Positions 46,068 through 58,083 of a stretch of 64,000 bases of DNA are shown in pieces. The translations under genes were made by a program, and so were the position numbers. The stretch lies in NCBI GenBank assembly GCA_015680685.1, contig MNCI01003664.1, positions 5,547 through 69,546 on the forward strand. Direction: 5' to 3'. Position 1 is the first letter of the stretch. Each line of letters opens with the position of its first letter. The notes below the pieces were generated by a model. The model was not told the DNA's origin. It did no database searches and worked only from the letters and a program-made list of their open reading frames with translations. Origin of the DNA: Gnetum montanum. Taxonomy: Eukaryota > Streptophyta > Gnetopsida > Gnetales > Gnetaceae.

Positions 46068-47109
46068 TTAATCCCTCTTTATCGATGTCTAGAGGATGGG
46101 CTTGAGAGACATTGACAAAGAAAACGAAACACCATGGAAGACATGACGCTAACGTTGCCGCTCGGTGATTGTCAAGATGTCGCTTGGCTATGCTTGAGAG
46201 TGTTGCATTGGTCTTTTGCAGAGGTTCAGACAAAGGGCAAAGATGAGATTTAGCAGAGTCTCTTATCAGACTGCTCATGAGGGACTTGTTCACCTTTTCA
46301 TCTTTACTCTCACTGACCTTTGACCTTTCGTAGAACAGGTGTTTCCTTTCTAGGATGAGTTTTGTTACATCCGTGAAGGGTTTTAACCTGCCTATAGATG
46401 CTTCTCATGCGATGAGCTATGTTACGCACGTCATAGTATTTGCACTCTAAAGTAGTCAAGCTAGTCAAGGCACTCACTTTACGACACCATAGCATTTGCT
46501 ACTATGGCTAGACATACTCTCAGCCGCACTCTGTAAGCACAACGGAGAGCGAGGCAGCCACGATGCAAAGGGAGGCCAAAGGTCTTGCTTGCCGTAGATG
46601 TTGTTAAAGCTCTTGGACATCTGTGCTGGTGCATGATGTCCAAAGTAGGAAGGCTAGCAGCACCGATGTCGAGGAGTCGGCGTTGAAGGCATCGGGAGTT
46701 ACTGTGAGTGTGAATGCTCTAGAATCCCTACCAAAGGTATGCATTCTCAGTTCAGCTATGGGATCAGTTACCACATAGCTAAACATCAAGCGGGCCAAGG
46801 CATTGGTAGGGGACTAGAGGATAACAATATTATTGTTGGGCCACAATACTGCTAGAACTCCAGCAGTGGACACTAACCAAGGAGCTACCGTCAAGGCCGT
46901 GGGCTATGGCGACGGTAGGTCTAGAGGGCCAGTCTAATGTCATACGACATCTCTAGAGGGTCAGCACGATGCCAGGGGTGGCGACATCATGTATGTACCA
47001 GATCATGTTCCCATTGCATCGTGAACCGTGTTCTGGAGTTGCAAAGTCCCACCCCCACATCGGCACTGTGCATGCTCATTTGATGTGTACTAGGCACGAA
47101 TGCATGCTA
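46068..47109 (-). other. Non-coding 3' region of element D
   Basis: Between integrase and the 3' LTR I see no convincing ORF or repeat apart from the inter-ORF cluster that follows. It corresponds in position to 13816-14353 of element A. Confidence 0.5.
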
Positions 47110-47412
47110 GGGATGTAACACAAACCTAGTTTAAGGTCTTGGGAGACCGTGTGCTAGTTTAGGGTCCTAGCGGACCACCGTGCTGGTTTAAGATCCTAGT
47201 AGACCGTACATGCCAGTTTAACGTCATAGCGGACGTGCCATGCTAGTTTATAGTCATAGCAGATTGGCATTGCTAGTTTATCGTCGTAGCGGATGCTGCT
47301 TGTTGCTGCTAGTTTAACATCGTAGTGGACGATGCTTGTTGCCGCTAGTTTAACGTCATTGCGGACACTACTCGATGCCACTAGTTTAACATCGTTGCAG
47401 ACACTGCTCATT
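47110..47412 (-). repeat. Inter-ORF repeat cluster, element D, after integrase
   Basis: About ten modules appear, on the + strand as TAGTTTAACGTCATAGCGGAC and variants, 25-35 bp apart. This is the counterpart of 13480-13815 in A, found here in a separate element with an unrelated LTR. Confidence 0.78.
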
Positions 47413-47423
47413 GTCTTCATGCT

Positions 47424-48592
47424 TCATATGTAGTACGACTTGAGGTACGAGTGATTCATCGGGTTGTCAAAATCGTTGTCATCCATGTCCACTAGCTTGA
47501 AGGCTCCATTCCCAAAGGCTTTAGTGACCATGTAAGGGCCTTCCCAGTTGGCTGAGAATTTGCTCACATGCTCATAGACAACCTTGAGGACAAGGTATCC
47601 CTTCTATACTAGCCATCGATGCACGTCTGCATGGTGCTTTTGCTATTGCTTGCTCTGGTAGTGCTCTATGCATCTCAGCATCTACACGCGCTCCTCCTCT
47701 ACTGAGTCGAGGTCGATGATCCGCAATTCGTTGTTCTGGGCTTCGCTTATGACATCCGAGAGGATCATCCGAAGTGATGGTACCTACAACTCAAGAGGCA
47801 ACACAACTTCAAATCCATAAACAAGGTTGTAAGGAGTCTTACTTGTTGTAGTTTTGCATGTCGTTCTGTAGGCCCATAGAACGTAGAGGATTTGCTCGTG
47901 CCACTGCCTCTTGCTGTTGCTAAGCATCCGCTTCAGCAAGTTGATGATGGACTTATTTGTAGCCTCTTCCTATCTGTTCACCTATAGGTAATATAGGGAG
48001 GAGAATGATTGCTTGATACCTAGATTACTACAGAAGGTTCAAGTTTCCATACTACTGAATTATGGCCCATTTTCAATTACAATAGTCATCGGAAGCCCAA
48101 ACCTTGTCACGATGTTGTCTAGGATGAAGTGGTAGATCTGCTGAGATATCATCTTCCTCAGGGGAATGGCTTCCACCCACTTAGTAAAATACTCAGTGGC
48201 AGTGATAATGAAGCTATGCCCTATGGAGAACTTAGGCGTGATAGGTCCTATGAGGTCTAATCCCCATCATTGGAAAGGCCATGTGATTTGCATTGGGTGC
48301 AGGTCCGTAGGTGAGACATGTATGAGATTTGTGTATCTCTGGGACGTGTCACACATCTTAACTTTTGACAAGTAGTCATGCTCCATGTGGGACCAATAGT
48401 ACCCTAGGCGTCTAATTTTCGCAGCCATAGCCCTAGGTGCTATGTGTCCACCACACAGCCCCTCATGCACTTCATTAACTACATTCTATGCCTACTCCCC
48501 ACCCACGCATGCTAGTAATATCCCTTCATAGGAGCGTCAGCACAGGGCATCATTTCCGATGAGCGTATATTGCTGGGTGCGCTTGTGGATCA
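47424..48592 (-). pseudogene. int: Integrase of element D (decayed)
   Basis: The zinc-binding segment MHEGLCGGHIAPRAMAAKIR is readable near 48470-48410. The core reads MTIVIENGP-stop-F, so the second catalytic Asp (TDNGPQF in A) is Glu and the following Gln is a stop. The C-terminal NWEGPYMVTKAF box is intact near 47540. The frame ends with TGA at 47424. Confidence 0.8.
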
Positions 48593-50894
48593 CATCTCTC
48601 TAAGCAGATGTTAGTCCACTTGGGGGTTCGCCATGTTGTAGGTAGGCTTTAATGTTAGCGTACCACTCCTGGGTATCTGCGGCACTGATGGAGGCCACGT
48701 GTCCCATCTGAGTGATAGGCTCAGTACATTTGACAATCAAAGTTGGCAGACTTGCGAACGAGTGTGGTGGAATGTTTAATGCAAGGGTGGCCAAGACGTC
48801 TGCCACAATGTTTTCGTTGCATGGCATGTGTTGTACATCTATGGTTGCAAATTGCTTAAGCATGCTTTTTGCTAGGTCACAGTAGGGTTGTAGGTGTGTA
48901 GCTTTGTAGGCATAGACCTCAGTCATTTGATTCATAACTAGTTGTGAATCACCATGGATTGCCAAGTTTTGTATGCATAGTGTTTGGACAACTGAGAGGC
49001 CTCTGAGTAGCCCCTCATACTCTGTCACATTGTTGGTGTAAGGGAACGCGAAACGATAAGTAGACGGGTGCATTTTCCCAAAGGGAAATGTAATGATGGC
49101 ACCTGCACTACCTCCTCACACGATTGAAGCACCGTTGAAGTGTAAAGTAGCTTCCAAGTGCGATCGGATGATGTTGATAGTGCCAACATGCTTGTTTGGA
49201 AATTCGGGATCTATGGTTGCATGGTCGTCGATGGGTGAGGCCGTAAGTTGCGTTGCTATGGCTTGACCCTTAGTCGATGACTGGCTTACATAGTGTAGGT
49301 CAAACTCCGCGGTTATCGCTTTCCACCAGGCTATGATGCTGCTTTCATATAGGTTGTTAGTGAGAGCCTAGAGTATGTTGCTTTTGCAAATGATGTTGAC
49401 TACACTGCGAAATATATAGTGCCTCCACTTTTTTAACGCAAACACTAAGGCAAGGTAATTCCTCTCTACTTCGTTGTAATTCACCTCCTACGCTATTAAT
49501 GCATGACTCAGGTAATACATTGGTATCTCAGATCCATCGTCTCTTTTTTGACATAGCAGTGCTACGATAGACGTGTCGGAGGTGGCAAGGTAGATAAAGA
49601 AAGGTTTGTCTCTCTATGGTAGGTGCACAGTTGGGAGGTGCAAAAGCTCTTTCTTCAAGTCATCAAAGGCTTGTTGAGACTAGGTTGTCCACTCGAAGTC
49701 AACCCCTTTATTTAGAAGATGTGGCATGGGGTGTATCTTGTCAGTCAACTTTGCTATGAATCTTCGGATGAAATGTACTCTACCTTGCAAGCCACATAAC
49801 TCCTTAAGGTTTGAAGGGGATGCCAGGTTGACGATAGCCTTGACTTTGTCAGGGTCCACCCGTATTCCAACCTTCAATAGTATGAATCATAACATGCATC
49901 TAGTTCTTACCCCAAAGACACACTTATTAGGATTGAGATGCAGATCATGCATTTGGCAAAACTTGAGGACTACCCCTAGATCGTGTAGGTGATCAACTAC
50001 CTCCTGGGACTTGACTGCTATATCATCCACGTAGTCGTTTAACATTTGTAGTATGTAGTCACTGAAGATGTAGGTCATGGCTCGCAGGTAGGTTACTCCA
50101 GCGTTTGTGAACCCAAAAGGCATCATGGTGTAACAAAAGGTCCCCCATGGGGTCATGAAGGTTGTTGTTAGCTGATGCTCCATGTTGATGCCAATTTGGT
50201 TGTAGTCGAAGAAGCCATCCATGAAGGATAGCAGGGCATGACCAGCCGTAGTGTCAATGAGTTGATCGATGCTTGGAAGTTGGAAATTGTCTTTAATCAT
50301 TTCCTTGTTCTGATCACGGAAGTCTATGCATATTTGTATTCCTCCCATTTTCTTGGAAACTATGATAATGTTGGACACCCATTCTAAACAATCAACTGCA
50401 TGAATGAAACCAACTTGGTATAGCTTGGTGATTTCATCCCTTACGACTAGTGCGATTTCTGGTTTGACTTTGCAAACCTTCTGCTTAATTGCCTTCATGC
50501 GTGAATCTAGGATGATGTTGTGTTGTATTAGCCTCAAATCTAAACCCGAAATGTCACTGTATGAGCATGCGAACACTTTAATGTTGTCTTTCAAAATTTT
50601 GGATATGCTTTTATGCGCTTATGCATCTAGGAGGGAGCTAAGTTTTAACGTTCTTACTTCCCCCTTGGACGTGGTCACAAGCATCTCGATGAGAGGATCC
50701 TTAGTTACATCCCTGGCCTCTAAATCTAGGGTTTGGACCAGATGCTCGGGCCATTCGGGGGATGTTTCTAAGGACACTATAGTGCTAGCTGTAGCTGAAC
50801 CCTAGTGGATCAGGTCGGGGTTCAATTGTCTCGCGAGCTTGCCATGTGGGCCTGCTAGGGCTAAAGGTGTGGAGAGATCGCGATGGATTTCCAT
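48593..50894 (-). pseudogene. pol: RT, RNase H and archaeal-type RNase H of element D (decayed)
   Basis: RT is readable from MEIHRDLS at 50894. Frame 50594-49887 covers fingers and palm with DFRDQNK, FMDGFFDYNQ and the catalytic YVDD at 50033-50022. The thumb follows as GIRVDPDKVKAI (about 49870). The archaeal-type RNase H (49150-48600) shows HFNGAS, where A has NFDGAS, so its first catalytic Asp is Asn; EYEGLL, HGDSQLV and VADVLA remain. Several stops break the frame. This copy supplies the palm region that the gap hides in A. Confidence 0.82.
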
Positions 50895-51159
50895 TTTCCG
50901 CTTAACCTATTAAAATGAGATGAAATCCTGGCTAAGAGGCACCTGTTGGTAGCAATCATGTATAACGAAAACTTGCAAAGCAACAACGAGATGTAACTAG
51001 CAGAGCATGATGTAACGATTAAAATTTTTCCAATTTAAAGTCATGGTAGACCATTATGGCATGGAGATGCAGAGCTGCTAAAATAGGAAATGTAAAACTA
51101 TCAATGCGAAAATGTGAGATTCCTAGAAAGAACATGTAAAATCGCCAATGCAAAAATCG
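50895..51159 (-). other. Remnant of the protease-RT spacer of element D
   Basis: The stretch has no ORF. It contains one weak inter-ORF module (TTTAAAGTCATGGTAGACC on the + strand, about 51038) and an acceptor-like TTTAATAG just before the RT start, as in A. Confidence 0.45.
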
Positions 51160-54100
51160 AAAAGAGTGCCCTCCCCAAGAGTTTTCTTCTTGAGAGCATC
51201 CTCCGTTAGATCAGCCTTCGCTAGAGCGTTCTCCTTGAGAGCGGCCTTCATGAGAGTGTTGTCTATGACAACACCTTACATTATGCATGTGAGAGTCTTC
51301 ACCTCGAGAGTGCCTTCATTAAGAGCATTCTTTCAAAGAATGCCCTTCCTAAGAGTGCCCTCCTTGAGAATGCCCTCCTTGAGACTATGGTCTCCCTAAG
51401 GAAGCCCTCATCGAGAGCATCCTCCTTAAGAACTTTCTTTGTGAGATCACCCTCCCTGAGAACATTCTCCTTAAGAGCTTCCTTCATTATAGCGATGTCT
51501 CAGAGAGCATTGTTCTCCTCGAGAGTGCCTTGTGCTACGCACGTGAGACTATTCTTCTTGAGAGTGCCCTCATTGAGAGCTCCCTCTTGGAAAGCACTCT
51601 CTCTTAGAGCATTCTCCCTAAGAGAAATTTCCGTTACACACGTGAGAGTGTTCTCCTCAAGAGCACCCTTGTTGAGATTGTTCTCTTGCAAAGCTACCTC
51701 CATTAGAACTCCCTCTTTGAGATCGGTCTCATTGGTGATGCCCTCCTTGAGAGCATCCTCCTTAAGACTGTTCTATGTGAGATCACTCTCCTTGAAAGCA
51801 TTCTCCTTGAGATCACCCTCTGTTAGAGTGTCTTTTTGAAGACTATTCTCTTCGAGAGGGCCCTCGCCAATAGCATTCTCCCTAGAGCATCTTTGTTAAG
51901 AATGTTTTGTCTAAGAGTGCCCTCCTTGAGAGCAGCCTCCTTGAGAGTGTTCTCCCTAAGGGTGGCCTCTATGAGAGCATTCTCCTTAAGAAAAGCCTCC
52001 ATGAGAGTGTTGTCCATGAGAGCACCTTGTGTTACACACGTGACAGTGTTCACCTCAAGAGTGCCCTCATTGAGAGCATTATTTTGGAGAGCATCCATCC
52101 TTAGAGTACCCTCCCCAAGAATGTGCTCCTTGAGAATGATCTTCCTAAGGATGCCCTCCTGAAGAGCATCCACTTTAGGAATGTTCTCCATGATACTACC
52201 CTCCTTGAGATCACCCTCTATTAGAGCATCCTTTTGGAGAGCATTCTCCTTGAGAGCGCCTTCCCCAAGAGTGCCTTATGCTATGCATGTGAGAGTGTTC
52301 TCCTTGAGAGAACCCTCCTTGAGAGCTCCCTCTAAGAGGATGCCCTCCTAAAGAGTGCTCTCCCTTGGAGTGACATCCCTTAGAGCATTCTCCTTGAGAG
52401 CACCTTGCATTATGCACATGAGAGTATTCTACTCGAGAGCATCCTTGTTGAGAGTGTTCTCTTGGAGAGCACGCTCCACTAGAATGCCCTCTTTGAGATC
52501 AATCTCGCTGGGCACACCCTCCCTAAGAGTGTTCTCCTTGAGAGCGCCTTCCATTATAGTGGCCTTCTGAAGAGCATTCTCTTTGAGAGGACCCTCGCTA
52601 GGAGTGTTCTCCTTGAAGCACCCTCATTAAGATTGTTCTATAGAAGAGTGCTCTCCTTTAGAGCACCCTTCTCAAGAGCATTCTTCCTTAGAGAAACCTT
52701 CTTTAAAGTGGCCTCCATGAGAGCATTCTTCTTGAGAATGTCCTCCATGAGAGCATTATCAATGAGAGCACCTTGTGTTACACACATGAGAGTGTCCACT
52801 TCGAGAGCACCCTCATTGAGAATGTTCTTTTATAGAGTGCCCTTCCTAAGAGTGCCCTCCTTGAGAATGCCTTTCCTGAGAGCTATCTACCTAAGGATGC
52901 CAACCTCAATAGTGTCTTCCTTACGAGCATTCTCCATGAGAGTACCATCCCTGAGAGCGTTCTCCCTGAGAACTATCTACATTAGATATGCATCCGCAAA
53001 AGCATTCTCCTTGAGAGCATCCTCCATGAGAGAATCTCATGCCCTCGTATGAGTGTTCTCCTCAAGAGCATCCTTGTTGAGAGCGTTCTATAGAAGAGCA
53101 CCCTTCCTAAGAGTTCCCTCCTTGAGAATGCCCTCCCTAAGGATGCCCTCCTCAAGAGCATCCTCCTTGAGAGTGTCCTTGTTAACAACATTCTATGTAA
53201 GATCACCCTCCTTGAGAGAGCCATCCTTAAGACCATCCTCCTTGAGAGCGTCCTCGTTAAGAGCATTCTATGTAAGATCGCCCTCCCTGAGAGCATTCTC
53301 CTTAAGAGAACCCTCTATTAGAGTGGCCTTCTGAAGAGCGTTCTTTTTGAGAAGGCTCTCATCGAGAGCATTCTCCCTTGGTCGCCCTCATTGAGAGCAT
53401 TTTGTTGAAGAGTGCCCTCCTTGAGAGCACCCTCTCCAAGAGTGTTCTTCCTAAGAGCAGCCTCCATTAAATCAACCTCTATGAGAGCGTTCTTCTTGAG
53501 AGCATCCTTCATGAGAGAATTTTTTATGAGAGCACCTTGCATTACGCATGTGAGAGTGTTCACATCGAGAGTGCCCTCATTAAGAGCATTCTTTTGAAGA
53601 TTGCCCTTCCTAAGAGTGGCCTCCGTGAGAACATCCTCCCTAAGAGTGGTCTCCCTAAGGATGCCCTCCTTGAGAGTGTCCTTCTTAAGAACGTTCTATG
53701 TGAAAGCCCCCTTCATGAGAGCATCCTTCATTAGAGCGGCCTTTTAGAGAGCTTTTTCCTTAAGAGTGCCTTCCCCATGAGTGTATTGCGCTACACATAT
53801 GAGAGTTTTCTCCTTGAAAGCACCCTCATTGAGAGCTCTCCCTTAAAGCGACCTTCCTTAGAGTGTTCTCCCTGAGAGCACCTTGCATTACATACGTGAT
53901 AGTGTTCTCCTCAAGAGTGCCATTATTGAGAGTGTTATCTTGAAGAACATCCTCCTTAAGAACATTCTGTATGAGATCGCCCTCCTTGAGAACTTCCTCC
54001 ATTAAAGTAGCATCTCAGATAACGTTATCCTTAAGAGCACCTTCCCCAAGAGTGCCTTGCACTATGCACGTGAGAGTGTTCTTCTCAAGAGTGCCCTTGT

Positions 54101-57100
54101 TAAGAGCTTCCTCTTGGAGGGTGCCCTCTTGGAGAGCACCCTCCCTTAGAGCATTCTCCCTAAGAACTATCTCCATTAGAACTTCCTCTTTGAGATCGGT
54201 CTCATTGGTGATGCCCTCCTTGAGAGCATCCTCCTTAAATTTTTTCTATGTGAGATCACCCTCCATTATAGTGTCCTTCCAAAGACTATTCTCTTTGAAA
54301 GGGCCCTTACTAACAGTGTTCTCCCTAGAGCACCCTTGTTGAGAGTGTTCTGTTGAAGAGTACCCTCCTTTAGAGTGCCCTTCTCGAGAGTGTTCTTCCT
54401 GAGAGCGGCCTCCTTTAGAGCAACCTTCATGAGAGCATCTCCATGAGAGCATTTTCCATGAGAGCACCTTGTGTTACGCACATGAGAGTGTTCACCTCAA
54501 GAGTGCCCTCATTGAAAACATTCTTTTGGAGAGTGCCCTTTCTAAGAGTTCCCTCCTTGAGAGCTGTCTACCTGAGGATGCCAATCTCGATAGAATCCTT
54601 CTTAAGAGTGTTCTTCGTGAGAGTGCCCTCTCTAAGAGCTTTCTATGTTAGATATGCATCCATGAGAGCATTCTCCTTGAGAGCATCCTCCATGAGAGCA
54701 CCTCGTTCCTTTGTGTGAGTGTTCTCCTTAAGAGCATCCTCATTGAGAGTGTTCTATAGAGGAGAACCCTTCCTAAGAGTTCCCTACTTGAGAATGCCCT
54801 CCTTGAGATCCATATCCCTGAGAACACCCTCCTTGAGAGCATCCTCATTAAGAGAATTCTATGTAAGATTACCCTCCTTGAGATCCATATCCCTGAGAAC
54901 ACCCTCCTTGAAAGCATCCTCATTAAGAGAATTCTTTGTAAGATTGCCCTCCCTAAGAGGGTTCTCCTTGAGAGTGCCCTCCATTAGAGTGGCTTTCCAG
55001 AGAGCGTTCGTTTTGAAAAGACCCTCACCGAGAGCATTCTCCCTTGATTGTCCTCATTGAGAGCATTTTTTCAAAGAGTGCCCTCCTTGAGAGCACCCTC
55101 CCCAAGAGCATTCTCCCTAAGAGAAACCTTCATTAGAGCAGCCTCTACAAGAGCATGCTTCTTGAGAGCATCCTCCATGAAAGCATTTTTCATGAGAGCA
55201 CCTTGCATTACGCACGTGAGAGTGTTCACATCGAGAGTGCCCTAATTGAGAGCATTCTTTCAGAGACTACCCTTCCTAAGAGTGGCCTCCCTAAGAATGC
55301 CCTCCCTAAGAGTGGTCTCCCTGAGGACGCCCTCCTCGAGAGTGTCCTCCTTAAGAATGTTCTATGTGAGAGCCCCCTTCATGAGAGTGTCCTTCATTAG
55401 AGTGGTCTTTCGAAGAGCATTTTCCTCGAGAGCGCCTTCCCTGAGAGCACCTTGTGCTATGCATGTGAGAGTTTTCTCTTGAGAGCACCCTCATTGAAAG
55501 CTCCCTCTCGGAAGGTGCCCTCTTGAAGAGAGCTCTCCCTTAAAGTGACCTCTCTCAAAGCATTCTCCCTAAGAGCACCTTACATTACGTATGTGGTAGC
55601 ATTCTCCTCAAAAGCACCCTTGTTGAGAGTGTTCTCTTGGAGAGCATCCTCCATTACAATGCCCTCCTTGAGATCAGTCTCGCTGGGGATTCCCTTCCCA
55701 AGAGCATTCTTCTTGAGAGCACCCTTTGTTAGAGCAACCATCTAAGGAGCGTTCTATTTGAGAGGGCCCTCCCCAGGAGCATTCTCCTTGAAGCACCCTC
55801 ATTGAGATCATTTTATCAAAGAGTTCCCTCCTTTAGAGCACCCTTCCTAAAAGCATTCTCCCTGAGAGCAACCTCCATGAAAGCGTTCTCCTTGAGAGAT
55901 CCCTCCATGAGAGCATTGTTCATGAGAGCAACTTGCATTACACATGTAAGAGTGTTTACCTTGAGAGTGCTATCATTGAGAGCATTCTATTGGAGAGTGC
56001 CCTTCCTAAGAGTGCCCTCACCGAGAACACCCTCATTGAGAGCGGTTTCCCTGAGGATGCCCTCCTTGAGAGCATCCTCCTTAAAAATGTTCTCGATGAG
56101 AGTGCCCTCCATTATAGCAGCCTTTCGAAGAGCATTCTTCTTGAGAGTGCCTTCCCCAAGAGTGCCTTGCGCTACACACGTGAGAATGTTCTTTTCGAGA
56201 GTACCTTCATTAAGAGCTCCCTCTCAGAGGGCACCCTCCTAGAAAGAACTCTTCCTAAAAGTGACCTCCCTTAGAGAATTTTCCCTAAGAGCACCTTGCA
56301 TTACGCATGTGAGAGTGTTCTCCTTGAGAGTGCCCTTGTTAAGAGCATTCTCTTGGAGAGCACCCTTCATTAGAACTCCCTCCTTGAGATCGGTCTCGTT
56401 GGGAATGCCCTTCCCAAGAGTGTTCAGCTTGAGAGCATCCTCCGTTAGAGTAGCCTTCTGAAGAGCATTCTATTTGAGAGGGCCCTCACTAGGAGCGTTC
56501 TCTCTGGAGAACCCTCATCAAGATCATTTTGTCAAAGAGTGCCCTTCTTTAGAGAACCCTTCCCAAGAGCGTTCTCCCTTAAAGTGGCCTTCGCTAAAGT
56601 GGCCTCCACGTGAGCGTTCTTTTTAAGATCGGCCTCCATAAGAAAGTTGTCCATGAGAGCACCTTGCATTACATACATGAGAGTATTCACCTCGAGAGCA
56701 CCCTCATTGAGAATGTTTTTTTGGAGAGTGTCCTCCCTAAGAACACCCTCCTTGAGAGTTCTCCCTGGGAACACCATCCTCGATAGCATCCTCCTTAAGA
56801 GCATTCTCCGTGAGAGTGCCCTCCTTGAGAGCGTTCTCCTTTAGAGCTTTCTACATTAGATCTACCTTCGCGAGAGCATTCTCCTTAAGAGCACCCTCCA
56901 TGAGAGCACCTTGCACCCTCATGTAATTTTTCTTTTTGAGAGCATCCTCATTGAGAGCATTCTATTGGAGAGCATCCTTCCTAAGAGTGCCCTCCTTGAG
57001 AACATCCTCCCTGAGAGTGATCTCCTTGAGGATCCACTCCTCGAGAGCACCCTCCTTAAGAGCATTCTCCATGAGAGCGCCCTCCCCAAGAGTGCCCTCC

Positions 57101-58083
57101 CTGAAAGTGTTCTTCTTGAGAGCCTCCTTTGTTAGAGCGACCTTTTAGAGATTGTTCTCCTTAAGAGTGCCTTCGCCAAGAGCACCTTGTGCTATGCACG
57201 TGAGAGTGTTCTCCTAGAGAGTGCCCTCGTTGAGAGATCCCTCTTGAAGGATGCCCTCATAAAGAGCGCTCTCCCTTAGAGTAACCTCCCTTAAAGTGTT
57301 CTCCCTGAGATCACCTTGCGTTACGTACATAAGAGTGTTCTCCTTGAGAGCACCCTTGTTGAGAGTGTTCTCTTGGAGAGTGCCCTCCATTAGAATGCCC
57401 TCCTTGAGAGCGGTCTCCCTAAAGAAGCCCTCCTTGAGAGCATCCTCCTTAATAGTGTTCTATTTGAGATCGCCCTCCTCGAGAGCATTCTCCTTGAGAG
57501 CACCCTCCATTAGAGCAGCCTTTCAGAGAGCATTCTCCTTGAAGCACCCTCATTAAGAGCATCTTATCAAAGAGTGCCCTTCTTAAGAGCATTTTTGCTA
57601 AGAGCAGCCTCTGTTAGAGCGGCCTCTGTGAGAGTGTTCTCTTTGAGAGTGGCCTCCATGAAAGCATTATCCATGAGAGCACCTTACGTTACACACATAA
57701 GACTATTCACCTCAATAGAATCCTCATTGAGAGCATTCTTTCGAAGAGCACTTTTCCTAAGAGTGCCCTCATTAAGAGTGCCCTCCTTGAGAGTGGTCTC
57801 CCTAAGGATGCCCTCCTTAAGAATGTCCTCCATGATATCACCCTTCCTAAGAGCATTCTCCTTGAGAGATTCCTTTATTAGAGTGACGTCTTGAAGAGTG
57901 TTATCCTTGAGAACACCTTCCTTGAGAGTGCCTTGTGCTATGCACATGAGAGTGTTCTCCTTGTAAGTGCCCTCGTTGAGAGCTCCCTCTTGAAGGGTGC
58001 CCTTCCAATGAGCACTCTCCCTTAGAGCGTTCTCCCTGAGAGCACTTTGCATTACGCATGTGAGAGTGTTCTCCTCGAGAGTG
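51160..58083 (+). repeat. 15-bp satellite array, segment 2
   Basis: This has the same 15-bp unit as segment 1. Landmark units ending GTGTTCACC recur at about 52020, 52770, 53540, 54470, 55200, 55930, 56660 and 57685, giving higher-order periods of about 730 bp and 930-1020 bp. The longer period includes an extra landmark (CACCCTCATGTG type). Open frames within it are interrupted at random and show no start-site conservation. Confidence 0.92.

Larger units (their letters stand above)
44478..51160 (-). mobile_element. 5'-truncated Ty3/gypsy element D inside the satellite
   Basis: On the minus strand it runs from the end of the protease-RT spacer (51160) through RT, two RNase H domains and integrase (50894-47424), an inter-ORF repeat cluster and a 3' LTR (46067-44478). 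Gag and protease are missing and satellite resumes directly at about 51160, so the 5' part was lost. It is related to A-C in pol, but its LTR differs. Confidence 0.75.

Noticed and set aside
44478-51160. Element D as the missing pol half of element B or C
   Set aside because: Its LTR differs from those of B and C, it lies on the wrong side of C, and satellite separates them.
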